In this document: piece after piece, positions 51,861 through 63,886 of the stretch
Position numbering within the stretch: the first letter of the stretch is position 1
How the letters are laid out: the number at the start of each line of letters is the position of its first letter
Source: Paragordius varius
Lineage: Eukaryota > Nematomorpha
Reading direction: 5' to 3'
Length of the DNA stretch: 64,000 bases
NCBI GenBank assembly: GCA_964247055.1
Contig: OZ176050.1
Location: 11,842,001-11,906,000 of the forward strand
Notes under the pieces: generated by a model
Databases searched by the model: none
Told to the model about the DNA's origin: nothing
The model's input: only the letters and a program-made list of their open reading frames with translations
Program-made: the position numbers and the translations under genes

Positions 51861-52214
51861 TCTCGATTAAATATGTCATCGGCCATTTCAGAGGAATATG
51901 AGACGTATGCCTGCTTTTTAGATCAGGTCTCTGTTTTTTGCAGATATATGTTTATTCTCTAAATAAAAGAATAATCAATCTTGGTCGGGGTACTAATTAA
52001 TGAGTGTCTGATATATTTTTTTCTTCTATGTTTGGTGTTTGTAGGCGTCTTTAATATCATTTTTTTGTTAAGCATATTTAAATATTTAATTTATATTTTT
52101 AAAAATATATTAACAAACAATAAAACCTTACTATCTCTCTTCCAAAAAAATTTAGCAGCAATTTTTCAAAAAACAGCTGTTTTAAATGACCATGGTCAAA
52201 AAATATATAGTCTC

Positions 52215-52260
52215 TGACCTGCTCATGACCCGGTCAATTGACCTGTTCATGACTTGGTCA
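52215..52260 (+). repeat. Two 24-bp units rich in TGACC/GGTCA
   Basis: TGACCTGCTCATGACCCGGTC followed by a near copy TGACCTGTTCATGACTTGGTC: two tandem units of 24 bases in otherwise AT-rich DNA. Each contains two TGAC half-sites and one inverted GGTCA. Confidence 0.7.
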
Positions 52261-53355
52261 GTACAGCCCTAGTAGCAGCTTTAATCTATTTCCGCAAAAA
52301 TAAAAACATATTTCATCAAATTCGCGTGTTTTATAACTTTGCAAAAGTCATGAGTTATTTTAAAATTATGACATCTTTTTATTATGTTATTTATTATTAA
52401 TTACCGACTATATATATTTACAAACGGTTAGACATGTTATAATTTTAAGCCGGTTAAAAACTCAAGCCTACCCATAAAATTTATCATTATTATAGTACAC
52501 AAATATATTTTAAAATTGTATATTAATAAGAGTGTTATCAATACACATTTATTTTCTGCCAGGCTAGCTTTTCAATGACCTTAATATTATTTAAAAATTA
52601 TCATTATAAATCAAATCCTAATAAAATTATTAAAATATAATTAATGTGGACTGTGTGTATAATTAATTTTTTATTAGCTCCCACCTTGACAGCACTTTAT
52701 TCTTTCGAAGGTACATTTGTCTTTTGTACAAAAAATGGCTAAATTATGTTATAATTGACTGACTTAAATTAAATTTTTTTGGTATTTTAGTAAAGATTGT
52801 TAGTATAACCAAAAATGAAGTGTTTTTAATTGGTCAAATTTTAATATAATTTTATAATAACATTAAGTCTAAGTTCTATCGGGTTTCTATGCTTTCCTTA
52901 ACCATGTATTGTTAAAAGTCTAAATTTATACGGCTTAAAATATTAATTGCAACAACCAAAAAAATTAGTCAAGCGCATGCAATTCGCATACTTTTTATAT
53001 GGCAAATTTTTTAAAATCATAGATTTATAATAATTTAAGCCAAAAAATATTTTTTATTTTTAAAAGCCAAGACTGATAATGGTAGTATTTAACGAAATAA
53101 AAAAATAACTGCAAAACCTTGTGAAATTTTAACTTAAAAAAAGGCACAAACAACATACTTATAGTTATGTAATAACAGTTAAATCCGTATTGAATATATT
53201 TATTAACTAAAATTATGAATGATATGTCAAAAGCTTCGTCAAAAGTAATCGCAGACTAGTTTCATTGTTAGTACTCATTAGTACGCATAATATTTGACTT
53301 CGGGTTTTGACGAATCAATTTCTTATATATATCCAACTTTGCAATTTATATATAT

Positions 53356-53845
53356 TTAAAAATGGAAAATGCTGGCTTTGTGATCTGTTTCCAGAAAACT
53401 GGTTAACCCATTCAAATCCAATATTGAAAAAATATAATCCTTAAGGAATGCCCCGACAACTTCGCTCTTTTTTTGAATTGGGCCCCAGTTCGGGCCCACC
53501 CCGTATGAAAAACGGGATTTTTGAAAACAGAAGTCCACAAAAATCGTGTCTTTGAGACAATTTTCCGGAGAACGTATTGGACCATTCGATTTCCAATATG
53601 TTTCGTTTTTTACTTATTTTTGATTGCGCCGAACATAGTTGGCTCGCTTTTTTAATTCATGCCCTCTTTTAACCCGCTGTCCCCGTAAACTGCCATTTTT
53701 TTTCAAAAAACATAATCCATAAAAATAATTTTTGAATCTATTTTTCGCCCAAGTTAACAATATATTAGTATAAATTCACCTTTAGTCCTATGAAATCCTA
53801 GTTATTAAATAATGTTTCGAAATAATCCACATATGTGGATCATTT
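53356..53845 (+). repeat. Interspersed repeat R3, full-looking copy
   Basis: Begins TTAAAAATGGAAAATGCTGG and ends ATAATCCACATATGTGGATC, with the same internal blocks as 61660-62128, including TCTATTTTTCGCCCAAGT and CAATATATTAGTATAA near the right end. No terminal inverted repeat and no conserved frame. A GTTCGGGCC block recalls a pol III B box, but the A-box spacing is wrong for a tRNA-type SINE. Confidence 0.85.
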
Positions 53846-56099
53846 TATTGTACCTTTTTTCGAAAAGCCCCCCCCTCCCCTTACTTCCTCGGGCTGCGTA
53901 GCAACACTTGGTATAAATGCAGTCGGTTATACGAATGGAAATAGAGTAAAGCTAATTAGGGATTTCATAGAAATCAATTTAATAAGTAAATATTTCCAAA
54001 AGCCCATGTTTTTTAGAGGAATCGCTATTCTGCTAAAACAGACTGTTTATTTATACCCATCCCAATGACATTAACACTTCGTTACTTTTGAAGTAGTTTT
54101 CTACCCCTAGGCGCCTCAAATCTAACCAATAAAATTTAAAACTATGAAATGCTAATTTTAAAATATAGGGATTCTATGGGATTAGCGCATTATACAAAAT
54201 TTTTAAAATCCTTGTCTCATACTTTTAGCTGCAAAATATTTTTTAGAATTTTTTAACACTTGACCTTATTTCTTCAAAAGTCTTTTGATTCAAATTTATG
54301 GAATGTAAAGTATCCATTTTTAAAATTTCAACCTAACCAACATTGTCGGACCAATATATAATAAAATTACGCCAAACGGCTTTATTAATCTTATATAATA
54401 ATTTAACCTGAAAACAAACAATTAGACAGGATTAAATAAATGCATGAGCTAAAATAATATTGATACTTTGACCTTTTTTGTTTCGCAAAGTAAGGTTTTA
54501 AAGTAAATACCGAATTAGTTGATGTAAATCATATTTCTCGAAACCAAAATCCAATTAGCTTATTTGAATTATTAGTAAAAATTTAAATTGGGACAGCTCT
54601 TTTAAGCAGTTTTTAAATAATATTATTTCAAAGTTGACCTGGGCTGCCCACTAACCCCAATTCAATCGTTGATTAGCTAAAAAGTGAAAAATAACAAATG
54701 TATTTATGGTTAAAAAATGAATTATCTCTAAATACTTTTTGTTTGTATTTTAATATTTTATCGAGATATATTATAAAATATCCATGATATAACAGATAGC
54801 ATGCCATCTATTTTAGATTGATTTGATTCCAAAAACGTAAAAAATAGAAATTATTTATATAGTAAATAGGTTTGATGTCTGATAATCATATTTTATTCAA
54901 AATATCTAATGGTATTATGTTTAATTAAATATTTTAAGCTTTGGGATCCAATTAAATCATTATGACAATCCAATTTTAAGTTGGGATCGATTGCATTTGA
55001 AACACTTTGGCTTATATTTAAGCTTTTAAAATAAAATGCATGCCTATAAAACTATTAACGAGATTTTACATAGGCTGGATATTGGCTCACCACACTGTTA
55101 TGGAGGTCAGGCCAGATGATAGATTATGATAATTACCACAGTGCACAAAATAGGGAATATTAAAATATATTCTGATAAAATTTATTTGATAGATAAATAT
55201 ATTAGGCTTTTCATTGTGCCTTTAATTTTTGGCGCTACGAGTCATAAACTGCATATGAATTTTTGGTTAATGTATCATTATAATGGTTTAATTATAACTT
55301 GGCAACTGATTTAGTATTATTATATATGATTTGTCTTAATCGATTTATTTTATAATAAATAGAGTTATGTAATAGATCTACACAAACTGTTCATTCCTCC
55401 TATATCTTCAGGTATGTGGACCTATTTTCCCAATAAACTTATTTATTTTTACCCAAATTATTACCTTAAATATTATTAGGAAAATATCCGATGTATAAGA
55501 TTGATGTAATTGCGCTATACACTATCATTGGTAAAATTAGTTGTTGTAAGCAACACCGTAGGCGTGGGACATTGTGCATTTGAGGCTCTGTAAATTAACA
55601 TCTTAAAAATAAAATTTCAGAAAGCATAGGATAATTTTTTTGGTAAAACCAGAAACCTTTTTTTGTGAAATCGAACCAGAATTACGTTTTCATTTAAACC
55701 GCTTTAATAGAAAAAAAATCAAAGGCGAATCTTAACGGATTAAAAATTTTACTTTTTTAAATTCAATTAATTATTTAAACTTAAAATTACCCTATAGTTT
55801 TTTACTTTATAAGTCTTCTGAGATTTATATTAGCACGCAATGTTTTGTGGCTTATGACAGTATCCATGGCCAATTCATGTCATTGTTACAAATAGTAATA
55901 TACAGTAGCGTATGATATCTAACAAGTTTTTTCCATGATTAAATAAATTCAGAAATTTAATGTTGTAATATAGGTAAAGTTGTTTAATATTAATCATTTG
56001 TTTTTTTGCCCATATGTTACTGTATTGCCTTTTAAAGTATGCACTTGCTGTAATTTTCATACAAAAAATGCAATATCTGTATTAAAAAATGGGACCATA

Positions 56100-56590
56100 A
56101 TTTAACTATTTGACCAAAAACAATGGAAGCAAAAGAAAATATGTAAAAAACGGTGGAACCAAAAAACAAACGGTTCCGATTCTAATCCTTGATAAAAACA
56201 CGTCAGAAATATCTAGCAAAAAAGTGTTTTTTAAGCATTCGGAAAACATGGGCTCAATTAAATTTTGAAATGGCCATTTATCCTTAAAAATGCCCCGATT
56301 ATACGAGAAATCTTTTGAATTAGCCACATTTAGCCTCACCTTTAAAATGGAGGTTTTTAAAAAATATAAGTCTCCGTTTCAAGCAATTTTCCGAAACAGG
56401 TGTACATCCATTCGAATTAAAAAAATTGCCAATTTTATTTATTTATATGCACCGATAACGGTCTAACCACTTTTTAATTTAGCCGCTGTGTTTAGCCAAA
56501 CCTCTGGTTAAATCAGCGTTCTCGAAAAAATTATAACTAAAATTACCTTTGAAGATTTTTTTCGCATAGCTTATGGGACATAAATTTATG
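56100..56590 (+). repeat. Interspersed repeat R3, diverged copy
   Basis: Matches R3 in order but weakly: AATGCCCCGAT, TTTTGAATTAGCC, CAATTTTCCGAAACAGG, CCATTCGAATT, ATGCACCGATAACGG and CTTTTTAATTTAGCCGC, against the equivalent blocks at 53450-53690. An older subfamily or a decayed copy. Confidence 0.55.
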
Positions 56591-57110
56591 ATCATAGTAA
56601 ACACTAATACAATAGGTTAGCTTTTTTGATACTATTAGATCTCCATCCGTAAAACACGCGTTTACATAAATAATTGTGACATAATTTTCTAAAATACAAA
56701 AGTTTTTTTCATAAATTTGATAATGGTCCTATTTAATATAAAAGGCGCTGCCCACCATGAATCATTATTTGAATAAGTAACTGTATAAAACGATAATTTG
56801 CCATTTCGAAACTTCGAAGCTTTTAGTATATTACCGATAAATATACACACACATCTTTTAATGATATTCATTTATACTTGAGATGTGAACACAACGATAG
56901 TTGTATATTATACCCAGCGCCCTAATCCACGAAACAGATTGCAAAATATCTTAAGCTTAAGTGATAATGATTAAAAGATACAGAAACTTAACCATATTTT
57001 TTATTTATTTTTTGGGAAAGTATCACAAACGCTAGCTAGATACGCCATTAATCATCAATTTTCTTTACTATGTTAAAAAACTGAATTTATTTCATAGGCC
57101 TCATCCAAGC

Positions 57111-60100
57111 ATGTCGGTTCACCTAAAGAAAATCGATGATATGTTGGTGTGGAACGTTGATATAAATCTAAAACGAGAACCTAATAACACCTACTTGTAC
57201 TTATTTGATCAAACATCTAAAATCTTAAAACCTTATTTTGTTTCCCAATATGATGCTGAGGTATATAAATAATTTAAAATATGGAATAACCTAATTTGGT
57301 TATTACGAGTAAATTATGAGAGCATTTTTTAATAAGTTTTTTTTTTAAAAAAAAGGCTATGTCGATCTAAAATAATAACAAGCAAAAATGTGATAATTAA
57401 TTTTGGAAGAAACAAATGTTATAAATTAATATATGATGTTAATTTTATGGGATAGACATCACAACATTGGTAGTAATATTTTTGGAAACTTAAAATATAA
57501 TTTGTCCTTTATCGCAAAGATATACGTTTTATTTTGATTTAAATCAGGGGAGTCTAACGCAAATATCTTCGTGGCTGCCCTAATAATTTATTTTTACTTA
57601 AAGTGAGCCCAATTTCGGATGATATATTTTTCTCAATAATCGTAAATTTTTGGTTGAAATCCAATTTTTTAACATTTTTAGAGCACTTTTACGTACCAAA
57701 AACGCGTGTTAGACATCACTGATATAAATTTTGCTTAAATATTTTATATTTCGAATCATAACCTAAGAACAAAAAAAACTCAGCCTAATTTAATTGCGTA
57801 TGATGCAATATATCAAAAAATCAAAAAAAAATGTTTTATATGATGTTAAATTTTCGTATATCCCAATAAAATTTTTTTACATAAAATATTTACCTGGTTC
57901 TTTTTCATAATAGAATTTTACTGACATTAAAAACGTTTCAGAATTCGATATGAAATTATCACTCATATGTTTTTTAGCAGGCAATAAATTAAATAGTTAG
58001 TTCTGTAATTACGAACTTTGTTTTATCACACTTTAAATAATACATTCAGCATTTTTTAACATATCTTGTGAAATGTTACAGCGATGAATACAATCAATCA
58101 ATAACAATTTAATTTAATTAGTTTTCATATCAAAAAAAGTCCATCAAAACTCAAACTGTCCATCAAACACGTTATATCTATATATCAGTTTACACCTATT
58201 AATTGGTGTAAAATTTGAAATTACATAAACGATTATGTTAATTGATATTTAAAACCCGTCAAAATAGGAATATTATTTATAAAAAACAAGCGATCTTGTA
58301 ATTTAGTTTTTTCGGGGAAATAGATGTTTGTTGTTAAAACAGTAAATATTTTTCTATTACAAATTCTAAAAAATTATATTATCAATATCGGCAAATTTAT
58401 TATGCACTTTCCTCTCTAATAAATAGAATCAAATTGGTACAAAAATTACTGAAAACAGTATTAATAATTTATTTTATCCTTTTTTGGGCTCTTTGAGCAA
58501 ATTTTATCACACTTTCAATTCTTTTTGGTTTAGGGACTGTTACTAATTCTTCATGGTTTCTAAGGAAATTCAAATTTGAATTTAAATCCACTGATTGTTG
58601 ATGGATTATATCATTTGCTGACAAATTTTTATCAAAATATGTGCGTGTAAAATATCCAGAATCTCTTTCATCTGTATAATTATTATCGCCAATAGATGAT
58701 ACCGATGTGGATAAAGGAGAAATTGATAATGTCTTATTATGACTTGGTGTATATATACATGTTGCATTACTCTGCATAAGCTTTAAGTAATCGAAAAATA
58801 TAGGCTGATTGATAGAATTTATAGAAGAATTAACCCTTTGAGTTACATACTTTTTTTGGTCCATATGATTATTTTTTGGATGATCACAAATCTTTTTGCT
58901 TTTATCTTTTACATTATCATCATGATTATTTTTGTCAGTGTTTAGGTTTAAGCACCTATAAAAATAGTTGTCTTCAGAGTTGTTGATTGGTTTTGATTTT
59001 GTAGTATCTTTGATAGCTTTATTGCTGGGTACATTATGTATCCGTAGGTGTTGTTTCCTATTCCCATTCGTTGTAAAATGTTTCGGGCAAACTGGACATT
59101 TATACGGTTTTTCTTTTGTGTGCGTACGATAATGTATAAGTAAGGCCGAATGGCAATTGAGTTCTTTAAAGCATATTTTACACGTTCGATTACTGCTGTT
59201 ATTTCCTAGCAGGTAGTTATTATTTTTATATTTTGTAATGTTGTGTTTATTATTATAATAACTATGGGTTTGATTAACATCTTGTATATATGGCAAAAAT
59301 GCGGGTTCTATCATATCTAACAAAATAGGATGTTTCATAAGAATTTGTTGGTTAATTGAAGTGGACATGTTTAGTCCAAAATGAAATAAATGAAATATAA
59401 TATAGTGTTTGGATGTGTAAATACAGCAGCTTTAAACTATAAATTTTGAAATATGATAAAAAGAGGATAAATACCAAAAACTAATCATATTTTTCGAGTT
59501 TTTTTATATTTCTTTCTTCATTTTTGTTTCGTTTACTCGATAAAATAAACTAATTTATGGTGAATACTGCATAAAGTTAGTAGCAAAATTTTATGGCGTA
59601 TATCAGATACTTTAGATAGAAAGATACGAATAAAATAAAGGTGTAGGCCTGTATATATTAATTGATTATTTCAGTCGAAAAAAAGATATAAAAACTAAAA
59701 AATCTATAGATCTGTCTGACTTGTATTAGCGTTCAAAAATACAGGTTAAAATTTTTGTTATACTTAATCAATTTTCTAATAGCTTTGTTATAAACAACAA
59801 ATATTACTTGGAAATTACAGATATTTTTTGTTCAATTTTTAATATTTTTGTTATTGTGTTCGATTATTTCGCCTTTCGTTAAATAATAAAATATAAACAA
59901 ACATCTTTACAAAAATATTTTTTTAAAAAAATTGTTTTACCTTAAAAATCTCTAAACTGGTATATAGTGTGGATCCCAACCTCTATAAAAACCCTGATAA
60001 TGGTTAAAAATATATGGGTAATTATTCACACCGACCCTTTTTTTAAAAAAATAAATAAAACCAAAATTTTTTAAAATAAAATCTTACAGATTTTTGAAAA

Positions 60101-63100
60101 ATATAAGATTAAATTTTTAACCATCCATATTTACAGGCCGCGGGCTGTTTATTAAAAAAGGCTCATTATGGCATTATAACTTTATATTGTTCTTAAAATT
60201 GTTATTTTTGATATCAACAAATAAGCAACGAAAATCAATATTTACTTAGGGTTATGATATAAACTCTTCTCGTAAAAATTAAATAATTTGAATTTAACAT
60301 AACCTTTTGCTAATTATTTGGTTAGTATATAATATTACAATTGAAATTAAAAATTTTAAAAATGATTGCCAGGTAGTTAAAAAATATGGTAAAAATTTAT
60401 AATAATATCATATTTTAATCAATCGATTAACGCTATGCATCAAAATGTTAAACGATATTTGTTTTGTTATAATAGTAATGGTTTTCCCCGCTAAAAAAAT
60501 GAACTTTCACCTTTATCTTTACTATCGAAATATAATTTTTTCTAACTATGATTTGATGAAAATAATTACTAATTTTTATAATAACAAAATTTATGAGCAA
60601 TTATTATTAAAATTAATTAAATTTATCTTAATCTCGCTTCAAAATGAAATTTTTATTAAGGAATTACCATCGATGTTTTGTCAAATGGCAAATAAAATGA
60701 TAGAATTATGAATTTACTTTTTTTGTCGAAGTTTGTAAAAATATGTAACTCTCTAAAAATTTGATAAAGTTATCAATAAAATATACTCACAGATTTACGA
60801 AATAAAAACTTGTTGAAAGGTTAATAGAAGTTAAATTGTCGAACAAACAAATGTAAAATGTGTAAATGAAGAGTGAAGTTAAATACTAATAGAATAAATA
60901 ACTGACTTTTTCAGTGCATAAGACATATAAAAAAGGATGGTTTAATTACAAAATATTGCGTTGATAACGTAATCAAAGGTATTACTTTTAAGGTTTTAAA
61001 TATACTTATTTACAAAGCAACTAATTTATATCAATATTGAATAATTTTTTATTTCCTAGTTTTTTATGGACTTGGACTTTGATAGTGTAGCTCAATGTGT
61101 CATTTGTGGAAGGAATTCCAAAGACGAAAGTGATTTTGATCTCAGGTCAACTGCGCAATACGATCAATGTTATACCATTGATGGGTTATCGTATTCGCAA
61201 GACAGACCACCACTAAAAGTTATATGCCAATTTCTTTGTTTAAGGGCATAATCATTAGTTTAAACTTTAAAGCCATGTTAAAAACTCATTTTTAAAACTA
61301 AAATCCCCACTTTCTATATTATAAACGGGTGACTAATTAAAAAGCGCAAAATTGTGAGGCGGCCTAAATATTTAAAAGTTTTATCAATTTAAAAGTAATT
61401 TCATGTAATTGTAAATGATGTAGCGTAGCGGATACCTAAATTCATTACATTGTATGGATTTATGAATAAAATTAAATATTTTAATTTAAGGCCATTCAAT
61501 TTTAGCCAAAAAATTTCTTTACACACCTATTTTTCATAGGGTCAAATGCATTACTATTGTTTTATCGCGCAAAAACTATAAATAAGTAAAACACTTGGCG
61601 ATGATTTACTAAAATATTTTTTGCCCGAACCCATTCTAAAATCTAAAAATTTATAAATTTATAAAATGGAAAATGCTGGCTTTGTGATCTGTTTCCGGAA
61701 AACCGGTAAATCATCGAAAAAATATAATCATTAATGAATGCCCTGACAATAGCTTCGCCCTTTTTTTGAATTAGGTCTCCAGTTCGGGCCTACCCCGTGT
61801 AAAAACGGTTTTTTTTGAAATTAGAAGTCCATAAAATCGTGTCTTTGAGACAATTTTTCGGAGAACGTGTTGGACCATTGAATAAATATGATTTTTACTT
61901 ATTTTCGATTGCGCCGAACATAATTGGCTCGCTTTTTTAATTTAGGCCCTCTTTTTACCCGCTCCCCCCGTATTATGACATTTTTTTCAAAAAAACAAAG
62001 TCAACAAAAATAATTTTTTGAATCTATTTTTCGCCCAAGTAAACAATATATTAGTATGAATGCACCGTTTTAAAATTCCTATGAGGTCATAGCTAAATGT
62101 TTCGAAATAATTCACATATGTGGATCAGCAGCACGAGATTTACGCTGGTATATATATATATATATATATATATATTGATCATATATGAATATATTTAGTT
62201 GTATTCAATTAATTTTTTCGTATCTAGTATAGCGTTGCACAACGAGTTGGAAAGCTATTTCGTATTTACGAAATATACAATAATTATACTGTGATTACTA
62301 GACCTACGTTGCCGTCCATAGGTTACATCAAAAGTATACAGGTAAGCATGCGGTCTAACTTCACGAATCCGCCTAAAATCTATGGAATGTTTTACGATTG
62401 CATCCATGAATTTAACCGTAATTTTGGACTTATTTAATCTTTAATATAGTGAATTTTTAACACAAGCCTTTGATTAAAATCCATTACTCAAGTTGCAACT
62501 AAGTGTGAAGTATCTTCAGAGGGAACGCGCATATTTAAGCCTTTAGCATTCTTAAAGTGAATTTCAAACTTTCCCATAGATTTAGCTGATCCCCCTCTAA
62601 GTGACTGATATATGCTTAATATCTTAAAAATAACATAAGGTGTATTTTTTGCGGATAAAAGATCTATTTTTAAAACGGACAGGCTCTCATGCCTTTAATT
62701 TGATGGGTTTTACTTTTTATAAGCTACAAACGCTATTATAAGAAACCAACTGTGTCCCGTAAAAGTGACGAATTACATTCGTTTTACAGGTTAAAACTGA
62801 GTTTAAAGCCTGTCCTAAACCTTAATTGAGTATGAATTTTAGTGAGAACTTATAAATTTAGCCTAAAAATAGTAATATTTTTTGATTTTTATACATTTAA
62901 AAAAGAATTTGTTGTTGAAACTGAATATATATTTTTTTAGATACTCATCCTCACATAAGTCAATTGTTCCACCGGCAAAAACGTAAGAAACGCACTTAAC
63001 TAATACATGTTAAATTACATATTTTGATACAAGCGTTAATATTTATATTTATAGGTTTGTACATCGATATGCGTAGTATTTGTACCTGTATGGATGAAGA

Positions 63101-63170
63101 CAACGGCTACTATAATCTCATTTTCCATTTTGCACGTACAACTCAAATACAGTACGATTTCCTATATTAA
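57111..63170 (+). CDS. Candidate five-exon gene, function unknown
   Basis: Exons 57111-57260, 61060-61218, 62228-62341, 62960-62982 and 63077-63170 have GT-AG borders and join in frame to 179 residues. Notable stretches: exon 1 HLKKIDDMLVWNVDI and LYLFDQTSKILKPYF; exon 2 SVAQCVICGRNSKDESDFD with a C-x2-C pair, then DQCYTIDGLSYSQDRPPLK; exon 3 RVGKLFRIYEIYNNYTVITR and PSIGYIKSIQ; last exon ICTCMDEDNGYYNLIFHF. Codon quality and GC in exons 1-3 exceed the flanks, so these are the best supported. Exon 4 (23 nt) and the last acceptor were chosen to keep the frame and are weaker. I do not recognise the family. The ATG lies 13 bases after a good 3' splice site (TTTATTTCATAG), so either a 5' non-coding exon lies upstream or the site accepts a spliced leader. 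Confidence 0.45.
58395..58400 (-). promoter_or_regulatory. Candidate polyadenylation signal of the zinc-finger gene
   Basis: AATAAA on the minus strand about 70 bases after the stop codon of the gene at 58469-59368. Confidence 0.35.
58469..59368 (-). CDS. Two-finger C2H2 zinc-finger protein
   Basis: Intronless frame of 299 residues starting MSTSINQQILMKHP. Two C2H2 fingers: C63/C66-H79/H83 (CKICFKELNCHSALLIHYRTH) and C91/C94-H107/H111 (CPVCPKHFTTNGNRKQHLRIH), joined by the linker TKEKPYK. The pattern CxSALxxHYRTH then FTTxGNxxxH is that of paired fingers in Spalt-like and RREB1/hindsight-like factors, so a nuclear DNA-binding role is likely. The remaining 190 residues are Asn/Ser/Lys-rich and basic at the end (AQRAQKRIK). 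It may be complete or may lack 5' exons. It lies on the opposite strand within intron 1 of the candidate gene 57111-63170. Confidence 0.8.
   Translation of the reverse strand: MSTSINQQILMKHPILLDMIEPAFLPYIQDVNQTHSYYNNKHNITKYKNNNYLLGNNSSNRTCKICFKELNCHSALLIHYRTHTKEKPYKCPVCPKHFTTNGNRKQHLRIHNVPSNKAIKDTTKSKPINNSEDNYFYRCLNLNTDKNNHDDNVKDKSKKICDHPKNNHMDQKKYVTQRVNSSINSINQPIFFDYLKLMQSNATCIYTPSHNKTLSISPLSTSVSSIGDNNYTDERDSGYFTRTYFDKNLSANDIIHQQSVDLNSNLNFLRNHEELVTVPKPKRIESVIKFAQRAQKRIK
61660..62128 (+). repeat. Interspersed repeat R3, copy in intron 2 of the candidate gene
   Basis: From AAAATGGAAAATGCTGGCTT through AATTTTTCGGAGAACGTGTT to AATTCACATATGTGGATCA. Shares the full length with 53356-53845, with scattered substitutions and small gaps. 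Confidence 0.85.
62149..62175. repeat. (TA)n array
   Basis: Alternating A/T about 50 bases before the acceptor of exon 3 of the candidate gene and just after the R3 copy. Confidence 0.9.
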
Positions 63171-63317
63171 ACAGTCTCAAAATTTAAGTTATAAAATTAG
63201 ATCGAAAAAATTATAATTCTATTTTCTCTCCTGACATTTTGTTATAAAAAAGAAATTGTGTCTCGGTTATGAAATAACCAGTCATTTTTATACATATGTT
63301 TATTACATGATATAAAG

Positions 63318-63655
63318 GTTTACCATTTACAATCAAATTCAGCCCAATTCACATTCACCCTCGAACAATTCAAATTCCCCCTCGAACAATTCAAATTTAC
63401 CCTTGAACAATATAAATTCACCCTAAAAATATATATGTGTTTTCGGGATAACTATCATTAATATGAAATATATTTTTACGACATAGTTTATTTTTTCAGA
63501 ATTTTAAATTTCATATAAAAATATTATATAATAAAGGTAATTTTTAATCTTAAAAACATAATTTATTTTAGGGTTTCGAGTGTGAGGGTGAATTTGAATT
63601 GTTCAAGGGCGAATTTAAATTGTTCAAGGGTGAATTTGAACTGTGAATTGTATAT
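63318..63655 (+). mobile_element. MITE family A, best-preserved copy
   Basis: Left half carries four CACCC/CCCTCGAACAATTCAAAT units after TTTACCATTTACAATCAAAT; right half carries GGGTGAATTTGAATTGTT-type units three times and ends GTGAATTGTATATAG. Central block ATGAAATATATTTTTACG is shared with other copies. No frame. Confidence 0.8.
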
Positions 63656-63837
63656 AGTTGAATTGAACACAAAACTTTATCTTTTTATTTATTTGATATA
63701 ACGTTTTTAATACCATTAAAAGCTAATAGTAATTTTTTTATTTAATTACAACGCATATTTCTGATTTTGGTTCTAAACTGGTTATGAATAAGAATATGGA
63801 CTGCAATAAAAAGTAGTCAGAACCCAAAAGCTTTATA

Positions 63838-63842
<5 letters not shown>

Positions 63843-63885
<43 letters not shown>
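63843..63885. repeat. (TA)n array, longest in the window
   Basis: About 43 bases of uninterrupted alternating A/T. Confidence 0.95.

Positions 63886-63886
<1 letters not shown>

Larger units (their letters stand above)
51065..57097. other. Repeat-rich intergenic DNA
   Basis: Between the Ly6 gene and the five-exon candidate gene. Holds a possible LINE tail (51531-51860), a TGACC cluster (52215-52260) and two R3 repeat copies (53356-53845, 56100-56590). I found no exon chain in the remainder. Confidence 0.45.

Noticed and set aside
53473-53511. GTTCGGGCC block in R3 as a tRNA-type B box
   Set aside because: The best A-box-like match is over 100 bases away and no cloverleaf can be drawn, so no tRNA or tRNA-SINE is called.
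60445-60711. Plus-strand 88-codon frame in intron 1 of the candidate gene
   Set aside because: Low complexity, no motif, phase and borders do not fit the neighbouring exons.
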